From Takakia lepidozioides (lineage: Eukaryota; Streptophyta; Takakiopsida; Takakiales; Takakiaceae): a stretch of DNA of 64,000 nucleotides. Shown piece by piece: positions 52,953 through 63,914 of this stretch. Both the position numbers and the translations under genes were made by a program. Each line of letters starts with the position of its first letter. The stretch's first letter is position 1. The notes below the pieces were generated by a model, which saw only the letters and a list, made by a program, of their open reading frames with translations, did no database searches and was not told where the DNA came from. The stretch spans positions 25,916,001 to 25,980,000 of the forward strand of contig CM060734.1 of the NCBI GenBank assembly GCA_030704615.1, read 5' to 3'.

Positions 52953-55900
52953 TCAATGATTTCTGGAATCCCTAAGGAGGAGTTTGTGCAGCTCGTTCAC
53001 GCTCAACGCCGGTGCATGAATAAAGTCATCAATAGTCACGTTCATCCTCAACCTCTTCAGGTAAATGTAATACAGATGCTTGCACGGATAATACTTCGAA
53101 CCCTTCTTTGCTTCCATCAACGAGAAGTCCGTACAGTTGCAAGTCGGCTCCACTCCAATCGTAATTGTGTATACATCGTCGCGTACAGCCGAGCCGGCCG
53201 TTGCCATCCGATACACACGCCCAAGGCCGGGTGGGGGTACGTCCACGGAGCTCTGAATAGTGCAAGCCATCCCAAGAGCATTCCGAGTCTCATTCAACTT
53301 GTTGGGAGGGTGTCGTCTCTTCACTCTTCCGAATCGCATTGTGGGATGTGCAGAATTGTCCAATCCGTCTCTACTGGACCGAGCAGTCTGCAATGGCTGG
53401 GTCTGAGGAACCGGAAATGCGTGGGCCGGGATGTCTGTGCGTTGCACCATTCGAAATCCTGCTGCAGATAGAGCATCCGCCTCATTCTGAGAGAGGCTGC
53501 AACCCGGTGCAACAGGCCAGACGCCCGGAGGCTCCGGCATTCCCTGAATCCCGTACTTGGGCTTGCCAAATACACAGGTCATTATGTCGTGCCTACAGAA
53601 CCAAAATGTCTGCGTTGTGGCGTGAGCAAATGTGGGAGTCAAAAATCTGCCGCTGAAACAAGGTGCAGGTACAGCACCGTGTGGGTTCCTCCGAATCATC
53701 TCACCACAGCGTGCTCTCGTATCCACCCGGATGGCGCAACACTTCCCTCGAAATGCCGGCAATGTCCTCGCAATTCTCCACTGTGACTCCGACACTCTTG
53801 TCTCCACAATGGGAATGTTGTATTGCTTTACTACAGATGGCTCGTTATGTTGCCGGGGCACGCGCCCTGTGCTCAAAGGAGATGGCGATCTTGAACGTGC
53901 AGGACTTCCGGTGCACGACGAGACCTCCTCGGACAACATCACCGGACCACGAGGGAGCGTGCGAATATTCTTGTCAGCTCGCCATGAATCCTCTCTCCGC
54001 CAGGTGCCCCGTCAAGTCTTCGTCTCACTGGACGGGTATGAACATCTCCTTCCAAATGTTGGCCTCTTCGCAGCAATGGCATGTCCCGAAGGCCCTCTCG
54101 CAAGGCCGCCGCCCACTTCCGAGGATTCTTCGATCTGGAGGCAGTCCGCATCAGCATTTCCTGCCTGTCCGGCCCCAAGCCCCACTGTTTCCCTTTCAAG
54201 AACTCGTTGTACCTGCATTGCTGCATAATTGACCTCACAATGTCCTCCGTTGTGGCAGTGAGGATGTCCACCAGATGCGCCGCAGAGGAGGCACGCCAGG
54301 AAGAGTGCACTGATTCGGCCATGTTTGTCGTGGGCATGTCGGTGTCGGAGTCGAGACACATTTCCTGCACAAGCACATGTTCAGGTTACAAGCAAGTTAC
54401 AAATATGGCCAAGAATAATATCCAACGGGACGCAAATTCGTGCAACTCACCTCCCGCATATAGTCGCCGAACTGGAGGAAACGATAATGCCACCATGCTA
54501 GCCAACTGACCATTGCTCCTTCGTCTGATTTCCTTACAGCACCTGACGATGTCCACCAAGCCCGTATGCATGCAAACTGTGTCTCTGCATCATCCAAGGT
54601 GGGAGCGCGCTTCCACGCAAGGCACATGGAACGGTGCTCCTCTCTGAAATCTGGCGCCACGAGCCTGGTTGTGTACTGCGAAAGGCTCTGCAGAAAATGG
54701 AACCCACAAGATCTCTCCTTGCCTTCCATGGGAACATTGGGGTCTTGCCCGTACACCCTTCGGATGGCAGCCCAATTTGCTTGTGCGTTGTCCGCCATGA
54801 AACCACGGAAATTGGGAGGGGGCAATCCCGCCTTGGCCATCTGTTCGTTTATTCCCTGCCAAAGAAGCATCTCCGATTGTGTGTCCTCTCCTTTCATCTC
54901 ACAAATAGCAATTGTCATTAGCATCCTGCAGTGGGTGTCGTAGACATGTGCACCCATTGTCACCCACTGGTGATTTGTAATTCGCTTGATATGGTCGAAC
55001 ATGACCCAACTGTTTGACAAGTTCCACTCGTCATCCTGTCGACCAGTTCGACGCCACTGCCAGGTCCACACGTGGACATTTTGAATACGAAACAACGGTG
55101 TCCTGGAAACCTACTTCCATGAATGTAGTCATATCCACATCGTCGCTTCACCTCCAGAATGGAGTGCATATCCGAGCCACGCCCAATTTTCTGTTTGCAT
55201 GAGACAATGTGGTTTCGGACATTCGGTGAACATACGTGGGACACCGACTCCAGCAATGCCTCCATTTCCTTCTCGTCGAGAGGAACTCTATCGGAGCCGT
55301 CTTCCGACATAATTCTGGCCAATGCCATCTTATGGGCGGCTTGGAGCTGTATCTGTTTGGGTTTGGCACCCGGTCTCAACTTAACCTCCTCCTGAACGAG
55401 CTGCTCTGCTTCGTGGGCAGCCTCCCGCGAGTTCCCCCTCGCCAATTTGTGACAATGGGAACCAACGTGTATGCAAGCTCGGGTGAGGTCAGGGAAACGG
55501 TGCAACACATAGAACTGCTTGGCATTACAAACAGACATGTAGTGTGGTGGTTCTTTGCAATGCGCACACTTAAATGTGGAGTCGGAACCTTCTCCTGAGC
55601 TCGAAATGGTTGGTGAGCTGTGCCTGTCCAATCGGTCTCGTTCCTGTGACCTCTGGATTTAAAGTGGAAGCAAGTTGGGGAGAAACACCGCAACGCGCCC
55701 GCACAAACAACGTAGCGCACCCGCACACCATCAAGCATCTTCATGCTGGTGGTTTTGGTAACGCACCAAGGATGACCGTCATGTTTTCTATCCATATCTG
55801 TCAACATTCCGGACGCCTCGAGTAGTCCGCCCGAGGAGGGAACTCAAAGATATTACCGTCGACGTCGGCGGGAAGGCATGTAACCGATTTAATTGCGAAC

Positions 55901-56511
55901 TTGCTGTAGTCCAGCCCGGCCAGCTCCGACCGGTGTCCCTCCAGGTGAAGCCCTCGCAGAATTTCTAGAATAGATCGAACTGCGGTGCTCGTGCTGGGAA
56001 TATGACTCCTCCTCACTGACGTCCATTGAGGACTTGCTGATCTCCAGGACGACTCGGAACTTCCATGACCTCGTCTGAGTGGACAGGTTGTGAACAACCC
56101 GGTTCTCGGTCGTCTTCATGGATGGGTTCGCTCTGGATTTACTTCGTTGCGGACTTCTCTCTTTGAGGTACCCACTCTCTGATTCGCGGATTGTTTCGTG
56201 GAAGGCGCCAGGATAGACGGTGCATTTGGCGGGCAAATGAAGTCCCAAAGCCTTGTATATGACGCTGTCCGATGGTGGAACTCGCCATTCCCTGCCATCG
56301 CCGAAATCATGTGGAGCACAACAATACTCTCGACAACCAAGGCCGTTTGAGTCCTTCCTTCCTCTCCAAAAAAACCGACCCCGGTTTCAGGTGGTATCGA
56401 ACGCACAGATATTTTCTCCATCACTCGGCAGGTGTCCCCTTGCACGGAAATGAAGCTCTATGCTCTTGAGGAGGGCAGTACAAGTAGCGCTGGCGTTTTT
56501 CCGCCATGGGA
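52953..56511 (-). CDS. MULE transposase with SWIM finger (MULE-C)
   Basis: Best preserved C-terminal half of the family: one frame of 329 residues includes a Cys-rich module (GKCCAIRVDTRARCGEMIRR, FWFCRHDIMTCVFG) and the SWIM finger (CNCTDF..YPCKHLYYIYL, about 53075-53145), ending LLLRDSRNH. Upstream: AES motif in TNMAESVHSSW (about 54310), second Asp in FMADNAQANW, CGFHF, first Asp in VMFDH, and the N-terminal finger block (CFSPTCFHF, FKCAHCKEPP, CIHVGSHCH). A single-base deletion compared with MULE-B breaks the frame near 55023. The N terminus runs into the gap. Diverged from the MULE-B protein but with all motifs kept, so under constraint. Confidence 0.82.
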
Positions 56512-57011
56512 NNNNNNNNNNNNNNNNNNNNNNNNNNNNNNNNNNNNNNNNNNNNNNNNNNNNNNNNNNNNNNNNNNNNNNNNNNNNNNNNNNNNNNNNN
56601 NNNNNNNNNNNNNNNNNNNNNNNNNNNNNNNNNNNNNNNNNNNNNNNNNNNNNNNNNNNNNNNNNNNNNNNNNNNNNNNNNNNNNNNNNNNNNNNNNNNN
56701 NNNNNNNNNNNNNNNNNNNNNNNNNNNNNNNNNNNNNNNNNNNNNNNNNNNNNNNNNNNNNNNNNNNNNNNNNNNNNNNNNNNNNNNNNNNNNNNNNNNN
56801 NNNNNNNNNNNNNNNNNNNNNNNNNNNNNNNNNNNNNNNNNNNNNNNNNNNNNNNNNNNNNNNNNNNNNNNNNNNNNNNNNNNNNNNNNNNNNNNNNNNN
56901 NNNNNNNNNNNNNNNNNNNNNNNNNNNNNNNNNNNNNNNNNNNNNNNNNNNNNNNNNNNNNNNNNNNNNNNNNNNNNNNNNNNNNNNNNNNNNNNNNNNN
57001 NNNNNNNNNNN
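56512..57011. other. Assembly gap of exactly 500 N
   Basis: A round number, so probably a placeholder of unknown true length. Transposase genes of two MULE copies face it head to head. Open frames through it are meaningless. Confidence 0.98.
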
Positions 57012-59500
57012 TGTGCAGGAAGCACAGGACATCATAAAAGGAGGAGGTGAAATGAGCCCCGGAGCCAGACAAAGCAGATTCAGCTGAAGGCAGCCCACAA
57101 GATTGCTCTTGGAAAAATCATGTCTGAAGATGGTTCCGACCGAGAGCCCTTGACCGAAGACGAGATGCGTGACCTCTTGGAGTCCGTCTCGCACGTTTGT
57201 AGTCCGAATGTGCGGAATCACATCGTATCTTGCAAGCAGGAGTTCGGCAGGGGGTCGGACATGTACTCAATCCTGGAGGTGAAACGAATGACTGGATATG
57301 ACTACATCCAAGATAGCAGGTTTCCAGGGCAAGGCAGCGAATCCGATCGTTGTTACATTTTCAAAAATGTCGACGTGTGGGCCTGGGAGTGGAGTCGACT
57401 TGGTCACTCGCATGACAACTGGAAACTTGTCGAATGCTTGGGTGATGTTTGATCACATCAAGCGAATTACAAACCATCAGTGGGTGACTATGGGTGCGCA
57501 TGTTTATGACTATCACTCCAAGAGGCTCATGACGATTGCAATCTGCGAGATGAAAGGGGAGGACACACAGTCCGAGATGCATCTGTGGGAGGCATAAACC
57601 AGCAGATGGCAAGGGCGGGATTGCCAGAGCCCAATTTCAGGGGATTCATGGCAGACAACGCTCAGGCCAACTGGGCAGCGGTGCGGCGTGTGTACGGTGA
57701 GGACCCCAATGTTCCAATGGAGGGGAAAGAGAGATCCTGTGGATTCCATTGGATGCAGAGTCTATCCCACTACACTACCAAATTTGTTGCTAGCTCATTC
57801 CAGGCTGAACACCGTGTCCTTTGTACGGCGTGGAAGGATGCACCCACATTTGATGACGCGGAGGTTAAGTTTGCTATCATCGAGGCTTGGTGGAACACGT
57901 CAGGTGCAGTGGAGACAACCAATCTGGGAGCATTGCACAGCTGGTTGGGGTGGTGGCATTTCGGTATCGACAGTTCGGACAGTACATGCGGGAGGTAGGC
58001 TGCTGTCATTTTCGTTCATTTGTCTTTCTGTTACGGACATTTCGATTGGTCCCTCACCGTTGTTTGTGTCCTTCTAGGAGCGGTGCTTGGATTCCGACAC
58101 GGACATGCCGAACACGAATATGCAGAATCGGTCCACTCCTCCTGGCGAGCGTCTTCTGCCGCACATCTGGTGGACGTAGTGACGGCCACAACGGAGGACA
58201 TCGACAGAGCAATCATGCAGCAAGCCACGTACTACAAGTTCCTGAGCGGCAAACAATGGGGCTTTGGGCGGACAGGGAGGAATTGTTGGTACGAACAGCT
58301 TCGAGGTCCAAGAATCCAGTGAAATGGGCGACAGCATTGCGAGAGAAGATCAAAGGGACGCCTCTGCACCGCAGAGGTGAACACCTAGAGGGGACGTCCG
58401 GACTCGCCCTGTTAGGCGGAGGATTGAAGAGGAACCCGGTGCGAAGAGGATTCCTGGAGATCCGACAGGAACATTCGGACAGCACCTCGAGGTCCCGTCA
58501 TGTTGCCGCACAATGTGTCTTCCAGCAGTGGAAGCCCAAGAAATTCCAGATCGCCGTCGCCTTCAACCGGGGATTTCGTGCAACAAATTCCCACCGCTCC
58601 CTTGCCCCACATTCCGCCCGCTGTTATGCAGTATGGCCAAGCCATTGTGGAGACGACTGTGTCTGCCTCACAGTGGAGAATTGCTCGCACAAAGCCGTCG
58701 TTTCGAGGAAGGTGTTCCGCAATTCGTGTGGATACACGGCAACGTTGTTTAGAGATGATAAGGAGGAATCCAGATGGGGCTGTCCCTGCTCCTACTTTTA
58801 CAGGAAGATTTGTCCATGCAAAGTTTGCGGAGGCGACAACCACCCAGTTCTGGTTCTGCAGGCACGACATTATGACTTGCGTGTATGGAAAGCCCAAGTA
58901 CGGCATACAGACAATGCCAGAGGCTCCCCCGGTGTGGCCGGTGGAACCAGGCTGCGATCTGAGTCAGGTTGAGGCCGACGCCCTTACCGCCGCAGGATTT
59001 CGGATGGTGCAGCGCACTGACGTGCCCAGACAACCATTTCCGCTTCCACAGCCTCCACCACCGACCCCTGTGAGAGCAAGAACAATGGGACACGACAGCT
59101 CTAAGCATCCTACACCGTTGGGGGAAACCGAAGAGGCGGCGACCTCCCTCAAAAGTGAACGAGACAAGGATGGGGAATGCACTTCGGATGAACTGTACAA
59201 TCCAGAGCTCGACAGAAGTGCCCCCACCAGGATTCGGGCGTGTGTATCAGATGGCCACGGCGGGCTCAGCTGTTCGCAATGAGGTGTACACCATCACCAT
59301 TTCAGAATTACCCACCTGCAATTGCCGACTTCCAGATCATGGCGAACAAGGGGGCATCATACTGCCCTTGCAAGCATTTGTACTACGTGTACCTAAAGAG
59401 ACTCCATTGTAATTCCACAACTCATCACTTCATACATGCACCAGGGTTGAGCCCCCAGGAGGTTCACACTCTTCTGAATATGGATCCAGGGGACCAGTGA
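57012..59500 (+). pseudogene. MULE transposase, N-terminally cut by gap (MULE-D)
   Basis: Carries first Asp in VMFDH (57451-57453), second Asp in FMADNAQANW (57654-57656), CGFHWMQSLSHYTT, the shared intron with GTAGGC..TTCTAG at about 57994-58077, Glu in AESVHSSWR (58125-58127), the Cys-rich module and the SWIM region, ending at TGA 59498-59500. Lesions: an extra A near 57366, a lost G in the AES codon context, and changes in the SWIM region so that the first Cys pair and the CPCKH are in different frames. It therefore looks inactive, or poorly resolved. Confidence 0.75.
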
Positions 59501-60353
59501 GCTTGGCTTGCGGTCCACATACAATGGTACGCCCATCGGATAGTAGAACTGTACTGCTGCCAGTACCTCAGACTCTGGCCACACAAAGGTCCGACATATG
59601 TCTTGCCTACCAGTAACCTGTTTTGATCGAACTAAGATATTACTATATCGTTCACTTGTTTCCACGTGCATGTATTTTTGTATGTTGGAGGGTTCATGTT
59701 TTTCTGCTTTCCGAAAACTTGCTCTCCTCATTCGACCTCCGACAAGGAAATGCGGCGCCGAATTTCCAAGTATCGTCGTAGGTACCCAGAGGCGGCCTTC
59801 GCCAACACCAAACCGCTCCGAAATTTCGCACGTGCGAACCCTAATGCGGCACCCTATTTCCCAGTTCAGTTGCAAACCTTTCCCGCCGAATACCCGAAGA
59901 AGACAGAATTGTGAAGTACTGCAGACTGTATTGGTGCAGACTCCATTGGTTCAATCGCGGCAAAAGGGTCAGCTTCATTCCAATGTTAAGGCATGTAAAA
60001 CCGCGGAATACTCTATACAGGCCAGTATGCGACGTCCTTTTGCAGTGGTATACTGGATTTCCCGTTGCACGGTCACTTATTTCCATGAGCGGATCTATAA
60101 AACCATGAGCGGACTTGTTACTGACGACATATCTTCGCCGCATTACATGATCTGGAACGTCCAAAAACGGCAAGGTCAAATAAAAAAACTATTATTTTAA
60201 TACTTGTTTAATCTGCCGCATTTCCAAATTTGGAGGAGTCCGCTCATGAAATCCGCGTATCTTAGACTTCGGCTCACCGCTCATGCGGCTCATGCGGCTC
60301 ATGCGGCTCATGGCTCATGGCTCATGGTTTCTGCTCATGAAATAGTAAACCTC
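59501..60353. repeat. 3' flank and terminus of MULE-D
   Basis: Noncoding mirror of MULE-B 11931-12780. It has a palindrome with one changed arm at about 59749, AATAAAA near 60178, and a run of GCTCATGCG and GCTCATGG words before the end. Confidence 0.75.
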
Positions 60354-61821
60354 TTCCTCAGTTAGTACATGCTGTTGCACCAGAGCCTATTGCTTTGGAA
60401 GGAGAAGGGTTGGACATTCCCACTACAGAGCAGGTTGTGGCAGAAATTGAGAAGGATGACCTTCTCTATGAAAACTCTAGCTTGGTCAGGGAATCAATGG
60501 TACCAGAGGTGCAGAGTCTGTCCAGGGAAATCCTTGCTGTGCATGTAATACCCAAACCTGTGGCGGAGGTACCAGGGGTAAAATGTAAGGGCACTGCAGC
60601 ACGTGTGGAGGATGAGGTGGTTCAGGAAGAGGATCTGGTGGGAACATGGCCTGAATGGTTGGTGAAACATCACACTATGGAGGATCAAGGAGAACAACAA
60701 CAAGTTCACCATGAAGACCCATAGCAGGCCATGCTTATGAATTCCATAAGCAGGACACTCAATTTGTTGGGCACTTATGTGAAATCCCATGTTCCATCTA
60801 CACAATTGGCAGCTTTGAGGGAGGACCTCAAGAAGGAGTTTGAGGCTAGAATTGCCACCGAGTGTGCAAACAAGGTAGATGAAGAGGCCAACCTCAAGTT
60901 GCAAAAAGAATTGGAGGACACAAAGGCTGTCTTGCAGTTGGCTAAGGGGAATTTGATTGAAGCAGGTCTCGAGCAAGAGAAGTTGCATGAAGCACATAAG
61001 CAATAGCTATATCAATTGCAGGTGAAGCATGAGGGCAAGTTGCAGGAAGTGAACATGCTACATACAGAGTTGGAGGCAGTTCATCAGAGAATGACCATCC
61101 AATGTGCCACACTAACAACTGCTCTGGACCAAACTGCATTAGAAGTTAACAGACAAGCAGAGAGGTGTATGATGGCAGAGGCTGAGACAGTAGAGCAAGG
61201 GAAACTTATTGCTGATTTGCAGGCTACTATCAGTCGCAATGAGGATACTTTCCAACAGTACAGTCAGGTTGACGCTGAGAAGGAACGGTACATTGTAACG
61301 TTGCAGCAAACACTCACGGCCCACAAGAATGAACTCTCTGTGGCTAACAAGGCTCGGAAGGAAGCCAATAATCTGGCTGCTGCCTATGCGGCCCTGGTTG
61401 AACCTCATGCGAAGCGCATGGAGGCTTTACAGCAGCAGATAAATGTGTACAGACTCAAGGAAGAGCAGGCTCTCAGGGCTGTCACACAGAACTTGGTGGA
61501 TAATCACCTTATGCAAGTGTGGTTAGCACAAGGGCCGGTAGAAGACAAAACACCAAGGAAGCTCACCTAGGGAGAGATGAATGATCTCAGGCTGCAGGTC
61601 CAAAACATTGCCACAACTACTATAGACAATGTCTATAGTAGAATAGTTGAGTTGCAGGATGATGTAGAAGGGCTACAGACTCAAATGGATGACTTGAGCT
61701 CGAACATTGACAACAGAGCTTTAGTTCCTGATGAGCAGCTCATGGCTACTTATTTGCAGGCCAGGGCTTTGGTTTTTCAATCTTCTTCCCAGGAGTTGCC
61801 AGTAGTAGGAGGGGGAGTGGC
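60354..61821 (+). mobile_element. R3: internal fragment of R-family retroelement between two MULEs
   Basis: The end of the segment matches 38290-38600 of R1. Both of its borders are MULE termini, so it was hit twice. No LTR is included. Confidence 0.7.
60395..61821 (+). pseudogene. Long coiled-coil protein of R3
   Basis: Three frames in the same direction (60395-60724, 60731-61006, 61016-61570, then from 61577) interrupted by single TAG codons. Content: an acidic Pro/Val-rich start, then long heptad-type helices (REDLKKEFEARIATECANKV, LKLQKELEDTKAVLQLAKGN, LQQTLTAHKNELSVANKARK, EALQQQINVYRLKEEQALRA), then the ELQDDVEGLQTQMDDLSSNI end shared with R1. All three breaks are TAG in otherwise open sequence. 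Between gag and the extra ORF in element order. It could be a structural or assembly protein; function unknown. Confidence 0.6.
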
Positions 61822-62370
61822 GAGGTTAGCTATTTCATGAGCATGAGCGGCATGAGCGGAGTAGTAAGACAATCGGTTTTCATGAGCAGAAGTACAAATT
61901 TCGAAAATAAAAAACAATGAAAAACATTAATTTAATGCAATGTGTCAGGAAAAACAAATATATTATTCGGCCCCTTGAAGGGAAAATTGTAGTTTTGACA
62001 GTTGTGCTCATGATATTTCATCTTCCGCTCATGCCAATTCCCAGCGACATGTGCAAATATGGCGCCGAATTTCGCGGTAATAGGGTCCGTAACCTGAAAA
62101 AACGGCGACGTATTTCGCGGTAATAGGTCTCTCTGGCGAAAAATGGTGCCGAATTCCGCGGCTATAGGTCCCCTCATGACAGGTAATTCGGCGCCATTTT
62201 TCCAGTGCATGTTCGGACTTAGCCAGTTTTCGGCGCAAAATAGGGAAATTCGGCGCCATTTTTCCAGACACTGTACCAGTGCATGTTGGGACTTAGTCAG
62301 TTTTCGGCCCAAAAAAGAGAAATTCGGCGCCATTTTTCCAGACACGGTACCAGTGCATGTTGGGTTTGTT
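61822..62370. repeat. Left terminus and first array of MULE-E
   Basis: Nearly the same as MULE-C 52194-52750: CATGAGCGG subterminal words, then TTCGGCGCCATTTTTCC units with repeated spacers. No gene. Confidence 0.85.
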
Positions 62371-62449
62371 TTTCTCCGAAAAATCAATCAGACACGCTCA
62401 GAATTACCTGCAGGAAGGTAATTCAGGGCTTCGAAATACCTAACGAATG

Positions 62450-62885
62450 GAAATTCGGCGCCGAATATCCATACGCCAGCGATCCGACTTACCTGCTGGA
62501 TGGAAATCCGGCGCCGGATTTCCATCCATCCGCCTCCGAATTACCTGCGTGAGGGAAATTTCGCGCGCCGCCCTACCTGCGCGGATGGAAATCCGGCGCC
62601 GGATTTCCATCCATCCGCCTCTGAATTACCTGCGTGAGGGAAATTTCGCGCGCCGCCCTTCCTGCGCGGATGGAAATCCGGCGCCGGATTTCCATCCATC
62701 CGCTTCTGAATTACCTGCGTGAGGGAAATTTCGCGCGCCGCCCTACCTTGCAGGATGGAAATTCGGCGCTGAATTTCCATCCTGCTGCGCTCTGAATTAC
62801 CTGCAGGATGGAAATCCGGCGCCGGATTTCCATCCTGCAGCGGTCCGAATTACCTCTACGTTGGAAATTCCGGGCCGAGTTCCGT
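62450..62885. repeat. Second array of MULE-E with changed palindrome arms
   Basis: Palindromes GAAATCCGGCGCCGGATTTC at about 62508, 62586, 62669 and 62810, and GAAATTCGGCGCYGAATTTC-like ones at 62450 and 62757. Spacers repeat (TCCATCCGCCTCTGAATTAC, GCGTGAGGGAAATTTCGCGC). Both arms are changed in step compared with the MULE-B consensus. Centres are CG in most units. Confidence 0.9.
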
Positions 62886-63046
62886 CGTTTTTCATCCGAC
62901 ATGGAGGGCTTCATCGGACATTTAATTGCGCAGTTGGGCAATAAATGTCCACCGCCGTCCGTTTTCATTCGGGCTGGCGACACATGGCTTCCTGGATACG
63001 TACCCTAAATCTGATGCTAATCTTGGCTTAACATGCTATTCGAGGC

Positions 63047-63264
63047 ATGTACCCCAAAAACGGAGATCTTTTTCCATTTTGGCTAGGACTTATGCCGCCT
63101 GAAGGGCGTGGCTCTCCTGAGAGAGACCTCACATCCAAACCGCGGCGGAAGTTGAAAGCTCTGTACTACGGACGACGGCCAATCTCTCGCATGGCCAAAC
63201 TGAAGCTCCAGCAGGAGATTCCAGTGTCTTGCTCACAACCCGCGCCAACTGAAGCCGAATACTC
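63047..63264 (+). CDS. First exon of ParB-methyltransferase-like gene (MULE-E)
   Basis: Reads MYPKNGDLFPFWLGLMPPEG, then PRRKLKALYYGRRPISRMAK, which matches PRRKLRKLYFGRRPMPKGRK of the MULE-B first exon. The basic segment may be a nuclear localisation or DNA-contact region. The exon probably ends near 63268 at a GC or GT donor after the EAEYSQ residues. Start chosen at the first ATG of the frame. Confidence 0.6.
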
Positions 63265-63638
63265 TCAGGCAAGCCACTTCTGCTTTCGCTTTGTTCGATT
63301 TTGCTTTTGCTTTCGCTTTGTTGCCTCGCTTTGTTTTTGCATCTTCATCCTGGCTTCGCTGGATGAGTGAACCTTAGATAGTTGAGTGAACCTTAGATTG
63401 TTTGCAATGCGTGTGCAAATCCGGCAGCTCTGGAGAAGGCTGCTTGTGCATGTCATTCTCAGGCAATGGTTGCATTTGTTTTCATTGTTGTTGCATGGCT
63501 CTCCATACTTCCTAAACTTGTTATGTTTTCATTTTTGTTACACGATTATTGCTATGGTGGTTGCGATGCTGGTTTTGGCACCGATGTTGGTTCTCACGAT
63601 TTTGGGAATGACAGAGTGACGACGAGCCTGGCACGCTG
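63265..63638 (+). other. Probable first intron (MULE-E)
   Basis: Low-complexity TTTGCTTTCGCTTTG repeats, then unremarkable sequence without a supported frame. An acceptor-like GGAATGACAG lies at about 63605. Confidence 0.35.
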
Positions 63639-63914
63639 GTGGTATCATCGACTGCTGCAACTCATCGCATGTTTGAACCGCCCACCTTGGAGCGAGAGGG
63701 CAAACTTCAACCTTTTGTTGGTGGACGGGAGGACCTGCAGCGAGAGTACGACAGAATAGGCATTGGGGAGGTTGGTGCAGGCCTCATGGCAGGTGAAGGG
63801 CGTGAGGAAGTGAGAACAACAGATCCGGCAATGGAGGTTGTTGATACAGAAGCAGTAGGGCCCGTCCAAGCAAAGAAGAAGAAGAAAACCAAGCACGTGC
63901 AATCCCCGGCGTGA
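63639..63914 (+). CDS. Probable second exon of ParB-methyltransferase-like gene (MULE-E)
   Basis: Open frame with FEPPTLEREGKLQPFVGGRE, DRIGIGEVGAGLMAGEGREE and KKKKKTKHVQ. Position and acidic then basic low-complexity character match the second exon in MULE-B, but residue identity is weak. The window ends before the ParB and methyltransferase regions. Confidence 0.35.
   Translation: MVSSTAATHRMFEPPTLEREGKLQPFVGGREDLQREYDRIGIGEVGAGLMAGEGREEVRTTDPAMEVVDTEAVGPVQAKKKKKTKHVQSPA

Larger units (their letters stand above)
52194..56511 (+). mobile_element. MULE-C: diverged giant MULE, transposase half, ends at assembly gap
   Basis: Starts GAGGTTTGCTATTTCATGAG, followed by CATGAGCGG repeats. It belongs to a second subfamily together with MULE-E; about 0.5 kb at the left end is nearly the same in both. 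The transposase lies in the same place and direction as in MULE-B. The other end is beyond the gap. Confidence 0.85.
57012..60353 (-). mobile_element. MULE-D: inverted MULE-B-type element, transposase end only
   Basis: A mirror image of MULE-B 11931-15250 with close sequence match. It ends GCTCATGAAATAGTAAACCT plus C at 60353. The flank TTCCTCAGT is the presumed target duplication inside R3. The methyltransferase part is missing because of the gap or truncation. Confidence 0.85.

Noticed and set aside
56387-57221. Open frames of about 200-266 residues crossing the N run
   Set aside because: They exist only because N cannot encode a stop.
63265-63370. Microsatellite-coded peptide (CFRFVRFCFCFRF)
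   Set aside because: Comes from TTTGCTTTCGC repeats in what is probably the first intron of the MULE-E gene.
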